Below, piece by piece: positions 46,994 through 59,397 of a DNA stretch of 64,000 bases. Under the pieces are notes generated by a model. That model was not told where the DNA came from. It did no database searches and worked only from the letters and a program-made list of their open reading frames with translations. The stretch is from Icerya purchasi. Lineage: Eukaryota; Arthropoda; Insecta; Hemiptera; Monophlebidae. The translations under genes and the position numbers were made by a program. Location: NCBI GenBank assembly GCA_039619475.1, contig CM077116.1, positions 100,981,164 to 101,045,163 of the forward strand, given 5' to 3'. The first letter of the stretch is position 1, and every line of letters starts with the position of its first letter.

Positions 46994-48539
46994 AAAAATG
47001 AGATTCGTAATGTTTACACATTTTTGACTGCTACAACGGTTTTGAGAAGCTGCGCAATCGCAGCTTATTATTCAGTCTAGGTAGTTAATAAATGCCTTTC
47101 GGTGGCGTCCACGGTTACGCGAGCAAAAAGCAAGACGTGACATGTAGATCGAGAAACTCTAAGGCACGTGTGTGTTATCTATAACATAATCGCTTTTATA
47201 TGTATTAACACAACAGTACTAAAAATGTTTCATTCCGCGTCCACTCATAACAGCGACTCGAATCCATATATATATATATATATGTGTGTGTGGGTGTGGG
47301 TGAACAACTTTATCTAATAATGTATAGGTACAAACCAATATTTTCGAGAAATTTCTGTCTGGTAATTTACAAACTTCCGCCGAAATGTACTTGGCAGCTG
47401 TCTAGGAATACAGCTTTTCCACGGCCAGGGCATGAAATGAACACTGATAACGTGGAACATTTGAAAAACTTTCATCATGTGCTAATCTTGTAATCACGAA
47501 TAGGAAAATTTGTAAATTGTAGAGTTAGTGTGCTTGCCTGTTCCATTTCTAGACGTCTAATAAATTAGCAGGTATAATTTCGAAGAAGGGTCGTTGTCGC
47601 GCTACACCAACTAAGATGTTCCAGGGAAAGTAGTGAAATTTCGATATTACAATCGGGGGGAAAATATCTACGGAATCGTGATCTGTTTCAGGTGTCAACA
47701 CTTTATCTGATACGACACGTTAAAATCTCTTCCCGCGCTTTACATTGTTGAAGTTGTTTCGGGAAAATGCTACGACCGAAGAATTTTCGAAATTTACAGA
47801 AATTAAGTTTGATAAAATCTTCGTACCGGTTCGGTCTCGAGCAATTTTCAGCAGCTCAGCCACCATAATACACGTGCACACTTGTAGAACTGTAAACGGT
47901 TTCGCCCGTAGTTATTAAACCTACATGTAGAAACACATGTTCGCTACAGTGCATGGAAAAATGTAAATTGTAAACTGCCTATAAATGAAACTTACTTAGC
48001 ATAAATCATTTTACCGATAATTAAAACATCGAAGAATTGCCCATTAATTGAACACTAATGTGGCGGTTGGTATGGCTGCGTTCGTCAAATGATCTTATCA
48101 ATCGTCACAATATACCGTATAATCGGATCGAAGAACCTCCAGGAAAAGGTGATACGATGCCGAGAGATTAAGAAGCTTGGTGGTTATTTAAATTAATGAA
48201 AATCGAAAATGTGCCATTAGCAGAACAAAACTTGCTTTAGAAAGAGAATATAGCGTACAGAAACACAATTCTGAACGATTTTTGTAAAACGATAACGTGA
48301 TATTTTGCAAATTTTGCCTCGCTTTTCCAATTTTATGTGTTACAGAAAATTTGCAACCTTTTTCGGCGGTTTTGCTTTTCATAAAAAAAAAAAAAAAAAA
48401 CTCAGTGGTTGCGTACCTTAAAAAAACAAAAACAAAAAAAAACCAGAAGAAAATAAAAACGAAACAAAACGTAAAGTTTTGTAACAGCATACAGCAGGTT
48501 AATGTGGAAAATTCGGAAGCACTTTTCGGCCTTGGTTGT
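46994..48539. other. Non-coding stretch with one perfect hairpin
   Basis: A perfect hairpin AAGCTGCG-CAAT-CGCAGCTT lies at 47047-47066 and an (AT)n(GT)n run at 47266-47293. Lysine-rich frames around 48188-48548 are caused by A runs. No gene is recognised. Confidence 0.5.
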
Positions 48540-48984
48540 CTTCATTAAGTTATAAACAAAAAGTCGCGCGCCGTTTAAGCGTTTCAAGGTAGTAAAAATC
48601 AAAATCGGGGGCTTGAGCATAGTGGGCGGCAGGGCAACTTTCGAGCTTTCGATGGCGGCAGCAATAAAAGCGGGGAGTGACGATGCTCTCGTTAAAGCGA
48701 TACAGCGTCTATTTCCTTTTGTCTTTGCCGTCGTATTTCAGTATTTAATATTAATTATCCCATTCGGCTGTTCACGTGGAAACTTAATACCTCGAAACCT
48801 TTGGCCATAATGGCGTGCCTCAGCGGCAAAAGTAAATATGCATCCGGCCGACTGTCCTTGTTAATACCGGTAGTCCCACCCGGGCCGAACCGGGTGGCGG
48901 GTCGTTAATTCCAAGTACGTTCGCATACATTTGAGTAGCTCATCTGTCTATGTTTTTAAATTTTTCCATTTTTATTCTCTTTGT
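48540..48984. promoter_or_regulatory. CpG-rich patch with GC-rich hairpin
   Basis: The block 48550-48905 is richer in G and C than its surroundings. It contains CCACCCGG-GCCGAA-CCGGGTGG (about 48877-48898), a perfect 8-bp stem with a 6-nt loop. A 65-codon plus frame at 48613-48810 is not recognised. A regulatory role is a guess from composition only. Confidence 0.25.
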
Positions 48985-49101
48985 TGTTATTACTATTATT
49001 ATTATTATTATTATTACTACTATTATTATTATTACTACTATTATTACTACTACTACTATTATTATTATTATTATTATTACTATCATCATCATCATTATTA
49101 T
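48985..49101. repeat. Compound (ATT/ACT/ATC)n trinucleotide array, ~115 bp
   Basis: A long trinucleotide array of TTA units interspersed with CTA and ending in TCA units. All three frames stay open through it, giving poly-Leu, poly-Ile or poly-Tyr products that are not genes. Confidence 0.95.
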
Positions 49102-50220
49102 CGTGCATATACATATATATTACGAGTTTTGGCGAAACATTCGTTGGCCAACCTTCGGCTACATTTTGGCCACGCCCTTTGCTTAATTCTATGCGCCTTC
49201 GATAAAATGGAAGAGGAGTGCATGATGATTATTATGGTGCATATACGTGTAAAGAAGCCGTGCTAGTGCCGCTCCGGCGATAGAACGAAAAAGAAAAATG
49301 AATTAAAACAACAACGGCGAGAAATAGAATATAAACAAAGAACAGACGGAGAGGAAGAAGCAACGACTTATGGCCGCCTGCGTGCGCGATCTACTTCGCG
49401 GACTGATGGCTCGGACCATCAGCTTTCGCCGCTGGATAAACCTAATCATCTGTCGTAACTACGTGGCCGACCGCATAATCAGGCTTATTTGCACCTTCCA
49501 ATCAGCCGTAAAATTACTTTAGGCCCCCCCGGTAATCACGTTCACGCATTTTTCACATTTTTTCAAGCAATGCTCGAAAAAACACATTTGGCCCGCTTCC
49601 TCAATTTTCTCATCTTCCCAACATTCGTCGCACTGCATAACACCGTTGTTGCAATTTCCCATTTACAAAATGATGCAAAATGGCGAACTGAACTTTGTCT
49701 TCCCGATCCAACCTACGTGCTTTATATAATTCGGAAAGTTCGACGGCCCCAACTGTCTTTTTTCACACTCTCAAACACACTTTATTTCGCGATGACCGCG
49801 CGTTAACGTATTTTATAAAATCGCCCAGTACCAACCGAACAAACTCAATTAGGCTATTAACGGGAAGTTCGAATTTAAACACACGCTTTCGCCGTGGAGA
49901 CACAATCTTATCGGCAGTAATTTAAAGCGCGCAGAATCTTTCTACTTACTAGTTCCCTGTCGCTGTCATTAGGTGTCGTTTGCTCGCTGAAACACGCTCC
50001 TTCAAATACACCATGCATTCCACACATCGTTGCATTCAGTTAAATGTCTGTCCATTCTTCTTCGTTTGGTAAATCTAAATTCATCTCTATTTAAATATTC
50101 ACTCGTCGGACGGGAAAGTTAATACTAATAAAGATATAATTTAACGACCAAACGGCCGGGAACAATTAAAAATAACAGTAATCGCTGCTCTTAACTTATC
50201 AACTGACCGTACCATATTAG
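49102..50220. other. Moderately GC-rich non-coding stretch
   Basis: A perfect stem CTGATGG-CTCGGA-CCATCAG is at 49403-49422. The frames 49489-49806 and 49695-49925 are unrecognised. The region 49260-49480 is CpG-rich and may belong to the same island as 48.5-48.9 kb, split by the microsatellite. Confidence 0.4.
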
Positions 50221-53148
50221 TTTTTTTTTTTTTATGTAACATATAGTGAGATCCGCAAAAATAACCCCGTTCTCATCATTAAGTGTACAGGCATTTTTAA
50301 AGGTTTTAATTTAAAGCCTCGTGTTTGTGTATTTTTGTAACTTCGCAAATGCCATTTAAAGGTAAATTGGCATATAGGTAGATGAAAAAAATCACGAAGA
50401 CGTTATTTTCACGATCATCAAGATTACGTGAGGTTACCGAAAAGACTGATAAAAAAGCGTAAATAAAAATCGAAATCCGACTAATTCGTATTTCTGACTA
50501 CGTATTAAGTAAAATTTGAAACTAAAATCGTTTATTTGAAAAAAATTTCATTCTCTTTGACTTTCTTACTCGTAAAACATGCGTACAGAGATTACTTTTT
50601 TCTCATTTCACCTTTACCCTCTTAACTAAAAATTGCAAAATAAGAAAAAAATCAACGAAAAGTTTTTTCTTATTAATACGATTAAAAAAAAAAAAAAAAA
50701 GGAGAACAATCTTTACAGGTCTATCCGATTGGAATGATATTTTAGGCGAATGAAATAAATTCGTCTGAAAAATATTGACCTCGATGTCATTCTTTTAAAA
50801 TAGCCAAATTTGCTAGGCATACAAAGATTATTTTCCCCATATTTACTGCATTAATAAATAAATGTTTTTCTTTAAATTCGTTTATATAATACTTACATCC
50901 TTGTTGCACGTTGTAATTTTGCGAAATTTAGGGGAAATTAATCGATATTAGTTCGATATATTTTCCAAACGGCATTTCTGCGCTCCCGGAAATTAGATTT
51001 TCCCGCTTTGACGGCATATTTGATGGTTCGGAAGAGATTTAATAAACTGGCGGATAAACGAAGCCAATAGCAGGTGTAAAATAAGAGAAGGCGGTACAAG
51101 CAGAGCTCTTTATAAGAAATTACGAATCTAGAAATAAGCGTTATATGCCCCGACCGAGCAAGCCGTATAACGTTAAATTTGGAGGAACTCGAATTTAAAC
51201 AAAAGGAGAGTAGGTTTGGCGAGCGAATTTTTTATATCTAGAATTTCACCGATTAAACGGAATACTCGATTGATATGTCGTCAGCCTTTGCTCGACTTAA
51301 AAGTCTACTTCTTCCCTTTTGTCACAAATGCCGGAAAAATTATCTAAGAACAATATTTTAGCCTTTTTTTTTTGTGTTTTTAATATTGCCTAGCTATGAA
51401 AAAAATAAATAAATATAAAATGTTTTTCAAAAAAAAATACCGATACTTGAACATTTACTATTAAGAATTTAATAAAAACGCGCTAAAAAGTAAAAAAAAT
51501 GATTACACTCCCGATAGGAATCTAAATATATTATACAGTAAAATTAAAAGTGATATGACGATAACAACATTTACTTTTTGGAGTCGGCACTAAATTAAAA
51601 TGACAATTGATCTAGAAACAATTTAATTAGTAACAAAGTCGCTCGTTTAAGCATTGAAAATATAATGACTGTTTAACGCAATTTTTAATTGTTATCGCAA
51701 TTTGACGACTTTAATGTGGCATATTATCGTCACCTGAAGCTATATTTCGCTGTAAAATATATTGTCTTCTTACCGGGAGTAGTAATTAATTTTTACTTCT
51801 CGGTGCATTTGTACTAATTGTTTATAGTAAATTTCGAAGTAGGTACTTTTTTGTTTTTTTTTTTTTTTTAAATATTCCATTTTACAGTTTTTAGCGTAAT
51901 ATTTAAATTTTTTTCATCTTTTTAAAAATCAAACTTTAAAAGTGACAAGTCCTGTTTAAAATTCGTTTCCTTTATTCGAATCTACATTTGCCCGCTAGGT
52001 AATTAACAGTGTATTTTAATTTGATATTTTAAGCCAAAATCAAGTCTGTTATTGTAATAAAAAAAAATTATCTGAAATACCTTATTTTTTTTTTTTAGGT
52101 TTTCCGATGCCTACTAAGTATCCCTGTCTAGCGGATGCTCAACGATATACTCCGTATGGTACCGCCACTGACCGTTGCACTTTCGAATGGACTCATTAAA
52201 CGCGTAGTCTAGAAGAGTATCATTTAAGGGAAAAAGAGCAATACTATGAAAAAATCTAGGAAATAACTGGCTAATAAATATCTATTTATTAACCTTAGTA
52301 ATTTTGCCGGTCCATAACTCTTGTGAGCATATTTTAATGTACACGTCGGATCGCAATATGTATTTTTTCCTATTTATTTGTATTACTAATTGCTCAATTA
52401 TTCGATAAAGGTTCAATCCACATCGATAGTGACATTATTAATTAATTTAATCTAGTTGCGTGTAAATTTTCCCGATTTTGATATTAATTCGTAATCAGTT
52501 AAGAATGCTCAATTTATATGTTAATTTCACGAATCTGTAAAAATTCTCTTAATTATATCATTTTCTTTTTGAGAAATTTTCATTTCTAGCACTCGGCGCG
52601 AAAATGCATAAGCGCACATTGCAACGAAGCTGATAATAAAATGGCCCGAAATGAAAAATTTAAAATAATTATTATTTATTCATTTTTATTGTTATTATTG
52701 CAATTTTCGTACAACCGGAAAAATTAAGGAATCTAAATTTTTTGTTTTACTACCTATCTCGGGATTTTTCATATTTGATCAAACTCAGCGTTTTATCAGT
52801 CGATTTTAATGTACGGTTTAATCTTCCGGTCGAGGGAAACTGTACACTATCAAAAGAATTAAACTTTACAAAACTTTTTTGTAAAAGTTATAAATTCCGA
52901 AGTTAATGTCGGATGCCATAGAGTTTAAATGTAATATTTTATTCAGGGATTGCACCAGATTATGCGGGCGTTCTTAAATTTAACAAATACCACGCTGCTA
53001 TGCAACTAACTTATTCAGCCCCAAAAGGAATTCAACTCGCCGCCTCAAAAATTGAAATCACTACCGTATTTTCAAACTCTAAAGAATTGTTTCCTTGACA
53101 CCAAATATGTGCCTATGTTTTCACCCCCCATACATACATAATATACGA
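50221..53148. other. Strongly AT-rich non-coding stretch
   Basis: There are many T and A homopolymers (for example 50221-50233, 50684-50700, 51851-51869, 52085-52098). No open frame of useful length, RNA gene or inverted repeat was noticed. Confidence 0.6.
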
Positions 53149-53171
53149 GTATATATATATATATATATATT
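53149..53171. repeat. (TA)n microsatellite
   Basis: A short TA run after ACGAG. Confidence 0.9.
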
Positions 53172-55239
53172 TTGTGTATATATATTTATTTATTTTTCAT
53201 TTCTGCCTATTAACAGAAAAAGTTTAGTCAACTATTTGATATTTTTGCATTTATTTCTCTTTGCTTTGTTTTAATTCAAAATTTGAAAATTCTTTTAATA
53301 TTAATCGGATAGCGCCAAAAACAACTAAAAACTGAGAATACTATTAGAACTCGTTTGCCTTAGCAACGTCAGCTGACAATTAAACATTAGGAAGAGAATT
53401 TGTGTTGTAGAGAAATAAAGGTGATCGGCATGATGTTTACACCTTGCAAGAGTGTATGATCCTTTATAGATAATTTAACGATTAATAGTTCCGCAGATTG
53501 CAAACAAAATAACCAAAAGGAATGGAGCCTCAGTGGCTGCTGGCAGATGAAGCGGAGGAGGCGAGAAGTTTATAATGATTTATTTGATTCTGCATTTGTA
53601 TACAAAGTATTCATCGCGTTTAACATTTATTAGTTCTCCAACCGTTACAACTTTCTGTCTGGTTAGTCGCCCTTGTTGGTTATAGCCATATATATATATA
53701 TATATATTATTAAAAAAAATTTAATTATTATAAGCATCTGTGTATCGCACGTTTTTGTCTAATGTATCAAGCGGCGCAACTGCAGGCTTTTTAAATTAAA
53801 AAGAAATCCGGCTACTTCTTACGAATCAGTCAGAATTATTCTTCCGCTTTTTCTGGTCGCATCGTGTTTGACTTCATAAAAAACAGAAAGGTCGCCTTCT
53901 TGGTAAAAAGCTTTTCCGGTAATTTCGACCAGTTTCGGTATCTTCGATTGAACAGGAACTCTCACAGAAACGGTTTTTCAATTAGTTGAAGTACACGAGA
54001 AAAATTTGGCGCGCACGAAATCGTCGCACTAAAACCCATTTTGCAAAACATTTTACGACATTCCTTATTTCTTCCGATTACTTAATTTTAAGTCTGAAAA
54101 CAATTTCTAATTCTCATTTTTCGTTACTTTCCCGTTATTTTTTTTAATTATTCAGTGTACTGCTAACTTTTTTTTTTTTATTCGCTTCGTGGCTTTTTCT
54201 GCTTTTGTAGAATCTTTTTTAAACGACGCTAAAATTCGTCAATTTTTAAGCTCGGACGCGATGAGCTGCGATAAATAAAACATAGTGAACTGAGCTGGGA
54301 GCCGATGGTTGCTGTTTTTTTTCACCTAAAGTTTCTACATTGTAGGAGCTTTGACGACGGGGTCGGCGTAGTCGACAACTTAAGTACTAATGGATAAAAT
54401 TTTAGGTGTTATTATAATTTGAACAAACAAAGCGACAGTTCCGGCCGAAGACGATCTTAAACTATTTAACACAATCCGCACACTAGAAATTATAATGGTT
54501 TAATTACTTCCCAGGGAGGAAATATTTACGCATCCTAATACGCTTGGCCTCTTTTTGGCGATACCATCGTCCAGCACTGTTAGCGAACAAATATAAATTC
54601 GACAATTTTTCCCCCGGCTTATTTTCAATGTTAAAAGTGAAAATAAAAAACACCAAAAAACAACAAAAAAAAGAACTACTTGCGTAAAACTTCACCTCCC
54701 ATTATTGAAATTCACGTATTCGCAACATCAGTGCAGAGTTCAGTCTGTTCGCATTCGACGCAGTGCGAAAATGACTAAGCACCCTTGTTGACAACGACAC
54801 AATTCATGCTTCTTCTTTAGCCATTATAAATTCACTGCAGGATATGAGCCCCTTCTAAGCGTTTCTAGCGCACTGACACAGCACACGTCATCAAATTTCT
54901 TAATACAATTCACGCTTAGTAAGGCCAAAAAAGTCATTATCGGGGGAACCCGCGCCCGATTTCCGCTGTTGTCTTTATCAGCGGTCAGTTTTAAAAATTT
55001 CGCGATGAATCGGTTTCGAAATGGACCTGAGTCGGCCGCAGAGACCTCCTTCCGAAAATAATTTTCAGAGGGAGGGAGGCGCCATCTATTTTTAGTTTCT
55101 ACTTGACGTGTTCGTCGCACTGAATCGTCGCGTAAGGACGATGCGGATTTCGTCCGCAAACTGACGGGATAACTAGAGAAGATGCCGCCGGTGAACAACA
55201 CGGTGTTGAATGAATATATTACCATTTCAGATAAAACGG
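53172..55239. other. Non-coding stretch
   Basis: A second (AT)n run lies at about 53690-53707. The minus frame 54824-55345 (173 codons, the longest in the window) begins inside a GT/CA repeat and has no recognisable domain; it is treated as chance. Confidence 0.45.
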
Positions 55240-55322
55240 CTACCGGTTGCTCGTTTTCCGAATATAACATAATAGACGTGTGCGTGCGAGTCTGTCGGTT
55301 GTCCACCTCGACAATGTGTGTT

Positions 55323-55342
55323 TGTGTGTGTGTGTGTGTGTG
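55323..55342. repeat. (GT)n microsatellite
   Basis: An uninterrupted GT run ending GTGCATATAG. Confidence 0.92.
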
Positions 55343-55489
55343 CATATAGTTCGTAGCGGGACCGAAAAACTGGTTACATTTAATTCGTGTGTCCCATCGG
55401 CGCGCAGACTACGATCAGAAATGTGGAAATGAAGTTTTAAAAGAAAAAATAACCAATAAAATCGGAATAAATAATAAATAATAAACATC

Positions 55490-55750
55490 GGGCGCCGCCA
55501 GGGGTGGCGGGAGGAACGCGCGCTCACAGCGGGGTACGATTTTTAATCACGCGAAACACGAGTTATCTGGTACGGTGAAACGTAGTGCGCGAGTACGCGC
55601 ACACGCGGGCTGCTCTCTGTCAGGAGATGCGTGAGTCGGGCGCGCACCGGTGTGAGCGGTTTAGTTATTTACATTTGTTTCGGTGCGCGGGAGAGGCAAA
55701 GGAAAGCGGGAAGAAAGAGGAGAGGAGAGGGAAGCGGCGACTTTCGGAAT
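55490..55750. promoter_or_regulatory. Most CpG-rich patch of the window, candidate promoter island
   Basis: About 260 bp in which G and C reach roughly 55-60% by eye, rich in CGCG and GCGC (GTGCGCGAGTACGCGCACAC near 55585-55604). It continues into a purine-rich stretch (55690-55740). The open frame 55585-55806 is arginine- and glutamate-rich and unrecognised. Insect promoters of developmental genes can look like this, but no TATA box, initiator or splice site could be fixed with confidence. Confidence 0.3.
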
Positions 55751-55859
55751 GTAGATTTATGGCGGAAACGGGAAAGTGTAATAATGGTCTTAAACTAGTT
55801 TATTAGATTAGCGTGCTGCGGTAATAATAGAGGCATAAAAAGCCGGCAGTTAATTCCCG

Positions 55860-56330
55860 AGTCCGAGGGTGAGATAACATATGTAAGCTGCATGTTGACG
55901 CAGCGATGCGTCCGGCCGTCGCTAATGAAATTTTTCCGATTGGCCGATCAATAAGCCGATCAACGAGTTCTCGGACGAAAACCAGAATTCAGGGAAACCA
56001 CGATGCAGCAACCGGGCCCGGGGTCATTTTTCCGATCCTAATCCGCCGATGATAAATCACCGGCGGCAGGCTTGCTTGTAAATAACTCGGTTAATTACGA
56101 CTAATAGGTCACGGCTAGGACGGCAGTGGCCCGAGCGGCTGCAGAATAAAGCGACATCAATAAACGTGTTGTTCGGAGCGTCGTTTATCACCGAGCTAAT
56201 TATTAACGTTACATGCGCGCAAGGACAAGTCGCCGATGTAGCTGATGAGTTTACCCGCAGTAGCGGACAAGGTAGAACGCGCGCTGCCTCCGAACAGACG
56301 CTACACGGGGTCTATCGAACAATCTTCTCC
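55860..56330. promoter_or_regulatory. GC-rich non-coding block, possible conserved regulatory element
   Basis: A second island directly downstream of the CpG patch. It has balanced composition with short palindromic words (CCGATTGGCCGATC, GGCCCGGGG, CCGGCGG) and without repeats or long open frames. Sequence that is neither repetitive nor coding yet compositionally distinct is often conserved regulatory DNA; this is inference only. Confidence 0.25.
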
Positions 56331-57962
56331 GTTGCGTAATGGCATCTAATTTAAAATTGTAAAATCATTCGGAAATCGTATTTTTCAAACCAAATTAATA
56401 ATGAAGAATCTTCGGCGTGTATTTAATATTATTATTATTATTATTCCACGAGAAAAAAGAGTGACCATGTCCATAGGTTGGTGGAAATTAAAAAACCCCG
56501 GAACTTTAATACGCTTCGAGAGCTTTCTAAAAAATCGATCATGTACCGAGCTTATATTTATATTGGTTATTTTTCTTTTTTGAAAGACTTCTACTTATTC
56601 CAAAAATCGAGCCAAAATTAGGAAACAGAAATTTACCAGCACCCATCTTTCCCTCTCTCTTTGTCTCTTTGATACAATCTTTGGAAAGCTGCTCTTCCAA
56701 CTGCACCGGATTCTTGACCGTACAACAATTATTGTACTTGATTGGAAGTATTTCGTAGCCAGATTTGTCAGTTGCCGCGCAGAGCTACGCAAATTACGAA
56801 ACTCCGAGAACAGAAAGTTTATTTTCGGACGCCAACAACCTTGTTGCAGTACCTTTATGCATTGGCTTCGAAGTATATACAGTTTTCTTTTGCGCTTAAT
56901 ATATTCTAATAACATCCTATAAGTTGGAAATAACGGATAAGTTAACTTAATGCGAGCAGTTAATTAAAAATTGAACGCGAAAAATCAGTATAAAGTTAAC
57001 AAAATCGAGTAAAACGATTATGCCGACGGCACGTCAAAAGGTACAGGTCACTACTATAATCTAATCCTATCTGACAAGCATTTCACATCAGTTCTAATAC
57101 TAACAAGTATCTTCCTAGAATTTCAGTTTCTTTAATATCTTTATCCGAGATAATGTCGTTGAAGCGATTCAGATTCTTGTGATCTCCGTTGAACGTTCCA
57201 GTTGGCGAATTGAAAAAAGAAAAAGAAAAAAAGAAAAGGGAAAAAGGAACGACATGCAAGTCCTCGTAGACCGAGTCACATATCGCCGGGTAATTAGTGT
57301 GAAATCTTCGGACCGTGCGCTTTAAGCGTTCAAGTTTCCAGCTAAGGGAATGCCTTATCTAAACTTCGTACCGGTAAGAAGCGCCTTAATCTAGCAATCT
57401 AGCGCGCAGACACATTCCTATTGATGTAGAATACATACGGCTCTCTGGAAATCCAACATAAATGTGCACGTTTCTCACTTGCGCAGCGATAAATGGAAAT
57501 TGTATTAGCCGTTCAGCTAAATATGACGGTCGCTTTGGGAAAAAGGTATGTGTAAAAATAAATCTCGGTCAAGTCCGTGTGAGAAAATACTGGTTGCTCG
57601 TTTACCTCCGGAAAACGGTTTACCTATATATTCAGCCACAGGGCAAAATTCTGAACATCGGCAAAGCGCGCCTTCGTTTCTTCCAAATAAAGGGTCCTAC
57701 ACATGGTAACCGCTTCCAGTTCTTGACATCAAGTCGTTACATTCCGCGCTGGAAGAAACGTGAAGCGAGCTTTGTACAACATCTCTTAGTTGTCACGGTT
57801 CAACTTCTCGATATGAAGATTTCGAAAAGTTGAAGGAAACCAAAAAAGCGTTCGCGTATTTTAATTTTAATTTATCAAATTGCCCTTCTTAGTTAATATT
57901 CGCGTAATTCTTATCTTCTCTAAACACTTTCACATTCCACAGTGAAGAGTTGTTTTTAATAC
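56331..57962. other. Non-coding stretch
   Basis: A 123-codon plus frame at 57462-57833 and a 106-codon minus frame at 56595-56915 show no family I recognise. Nothing else seen. Confidence 0.45.
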
Positions 57963-57970
57963 GTGTCGGC

Positions 57971-58349
57971 CAAGGCCGTGTCCAGAATTTTGAAAAGGGG
58001 TGGTTTTGAAAATTTTCTTCGCATATTTATTATATAAATAACGATACATTTTTCACTAACATTCATACTATTCATAATTTCCATAATTTTAATTTTAATA
58101 AAAATTACATACGTTATTTGATCATACTCGTAATAAAAAATTTTGCATAAAATATTAATGAAGTACCTAAAAATATGGACTATACTTTTTATTTAATTTT
58201 TTTTTTTAATGTAAGAACACCCTAAAAAATCAACAATATTTATTTCAAATTTTTGATTTTTTTCAGATTTTTGCGTATTTATAATACCTATTTCAGTTCT
58301 GATGGGAGTGGCGGGGGGGTAAACCCCCCTCTCCGTGCACACGGCCTGG
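57971..58349. mobile_element. hAT-like MITE, 379 bp, with imperfect 8-bp duplication
   Basis: The left end CAAGGCCGTGTCCAGAATTT and the reverse complement of the right end CCAGGCCGTGTGCACGGAGA share 10 of the first 12 bases. GTGTCGGC (57963-57970) and GTGTCAGC (58350-58357) flank it, an 8-bp duplication with one mismatch, as expected for hAT. Just inside the ends it has GAATTTTGAAAAGGGGTGG on the left and GGGGGGGTAAACCCCCCT on the right, a G-rich subterminal pattern familiar from widespread hAT MITEs. The interior is AT-rich and non-coding. Confidence 0.75.
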
Positions 58350-58524
58350 GTGTCAGCGGTCAAAGCTATATTTCGATTATGGCTTTTAATTAATTTTTTA
58401 AAAATACCGATTATCGAAAGAAATAATTAAGCCACCAACGGAAATTTCAAAATGGCGATGACGGAAGTGTTGACGTTTTAAAAATCAGTTTATTATCCAC
58501 AAATTATATACATAGACACGGAAA

Positions 58525-58673
58525 TTATTTTACTATATTAAATTCACAATAATTTCAGAATTTTCCCAATCTTTTTCTGAGAGAACAGTGCTCCATATAA
58601 TCATGGATTTATGGAGCACTGTTCTGGGTTGGGAAAATTCTGAAATTATTAAGAATTTAATATAGTAAAATAA
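58525..58673. repeat. 149-bp near-perfect hairpin
   Basis: The left arm (58525-58597) and the reverse complement of the right arm (58610-58673) are almost identical: TTATTTTACTATATTAAATT, AATAATTTCAGAATTTTCCC and AGAACAGTGCTCCATA match exactly or nearly so. The left arm carries about 10 extra bases (TCTTTTTCTGAG against CC). The loop is 12 nt. A 12-bp direct repeat, AGTTTATTATCC, flanks it at 58487-58498 and 58727-58738, with weaker similarity extending outward. It could be a foldback MITE or the source of a long hairpin RNA. It resembles no microRNA that I know. Confidence 0.85.
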
Positions 58674-58738
58674 ATATAATTTTATTAGAATATTAACCGG
58701 AAGATGTTTTGAAATAACTTTAATAGAGTTTATTATCC

Positions 58739-59350
58739 GTCAAAAAATCAACAGAGAAAAATGTAGATTGCTCTAATTCTACTTTTAAGTACGCGCGAAA
58801 ATACCCGTAAATTTTCCGGCCTTTTCATTTTCTTTAATTATTTATGCTCTTTCACGTTTCGATCGATTACCGAATCTCTGCTTTGAAACGAAGTTTATTT
58901 TCGGACTCGAGTGTGCTATACGCCCCGGCGAGGAGATCATTAGAAAGAAAAAAAAGTTCCTCGATACACACCAATCGAAATCTAACCGGATTTAAATTAT
59001 ATGGTAGTTCGATCGGACCACTGCCGATCGCCTGTGAAACCGGTACGTTCTCCAGACATCATCGAACACACAGCCACTTTTCCAGTTTCCAGAATGGCCG
59101 AATTGATCTGGTTTTTTGCGTCGCCACTTAAATCGGCCTTTTTATCAGATCTAACCGGACAACAAACATTGTTGCGGAAGTTGATTCTCCTTCCGTTGTT
59201 TATTTTAATTCTACGCTTTCCGCACTTGTACAAATTTATCCTCCTCTCTGCATAGATCACCAAAATGTGGCGTGAAATAAAAACGACATTCATAGAACGG
59301 ATCTCAAATGGAGAAGGTTTAAAAATTTAAAATAGTTTTAACTTCACAAT
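58739..59350. other. Non-coding, nothing recognised
   Basis: Overlapping short frames occur on both strands (58844-59293), without family resemblance. Confidence 0.45.
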
Positions 59351-59397
59351 CCCCGATGCCCTGTTAAAGGGTACGGGGAACTTACTTTACTTTAGTA
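59351..59397 (+). mobile_element. SINE family A 3'-tail fragment
   Basis: TGTTAAAGGGTACGGGGAAC followed by TTACTTTACTTT matches the 3' end of the family A SINE (GTCAAGGGTATGGGACTTAC then TTTACTTT). The upstream 50 bp is only weakly similar to the SINE body, so this is a heavily 5'-truncated copy or another element using the same tail. It is the only plus-strand member in the window. Confidence 0.6.

Noticed and set aside
48931..49266. Three overlapping frames rich in Leu, Ile or Tyr
   Set aside because: They are direct translations of the trinucleotide microsatellite in three frames.
54824..55345. Longest open frame in the window (minus strand, 173 codons)
   Set aside because: It begins in a CA/GT repeat giving His-Thr repeats, has no recognisable domain, and overlaps other frames of similar quality.
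57462..57833. 123-codon plus-strand frame
   Set aside because: No motif or family resemblance was found on reading the translation.
58525..58673. Known microRNA precursor
   Set aside because: The stem is far longer than a typical insect pre-miRNA and neither arm matches a microRNA that I know. It was kept as a hairpin of unknown role.
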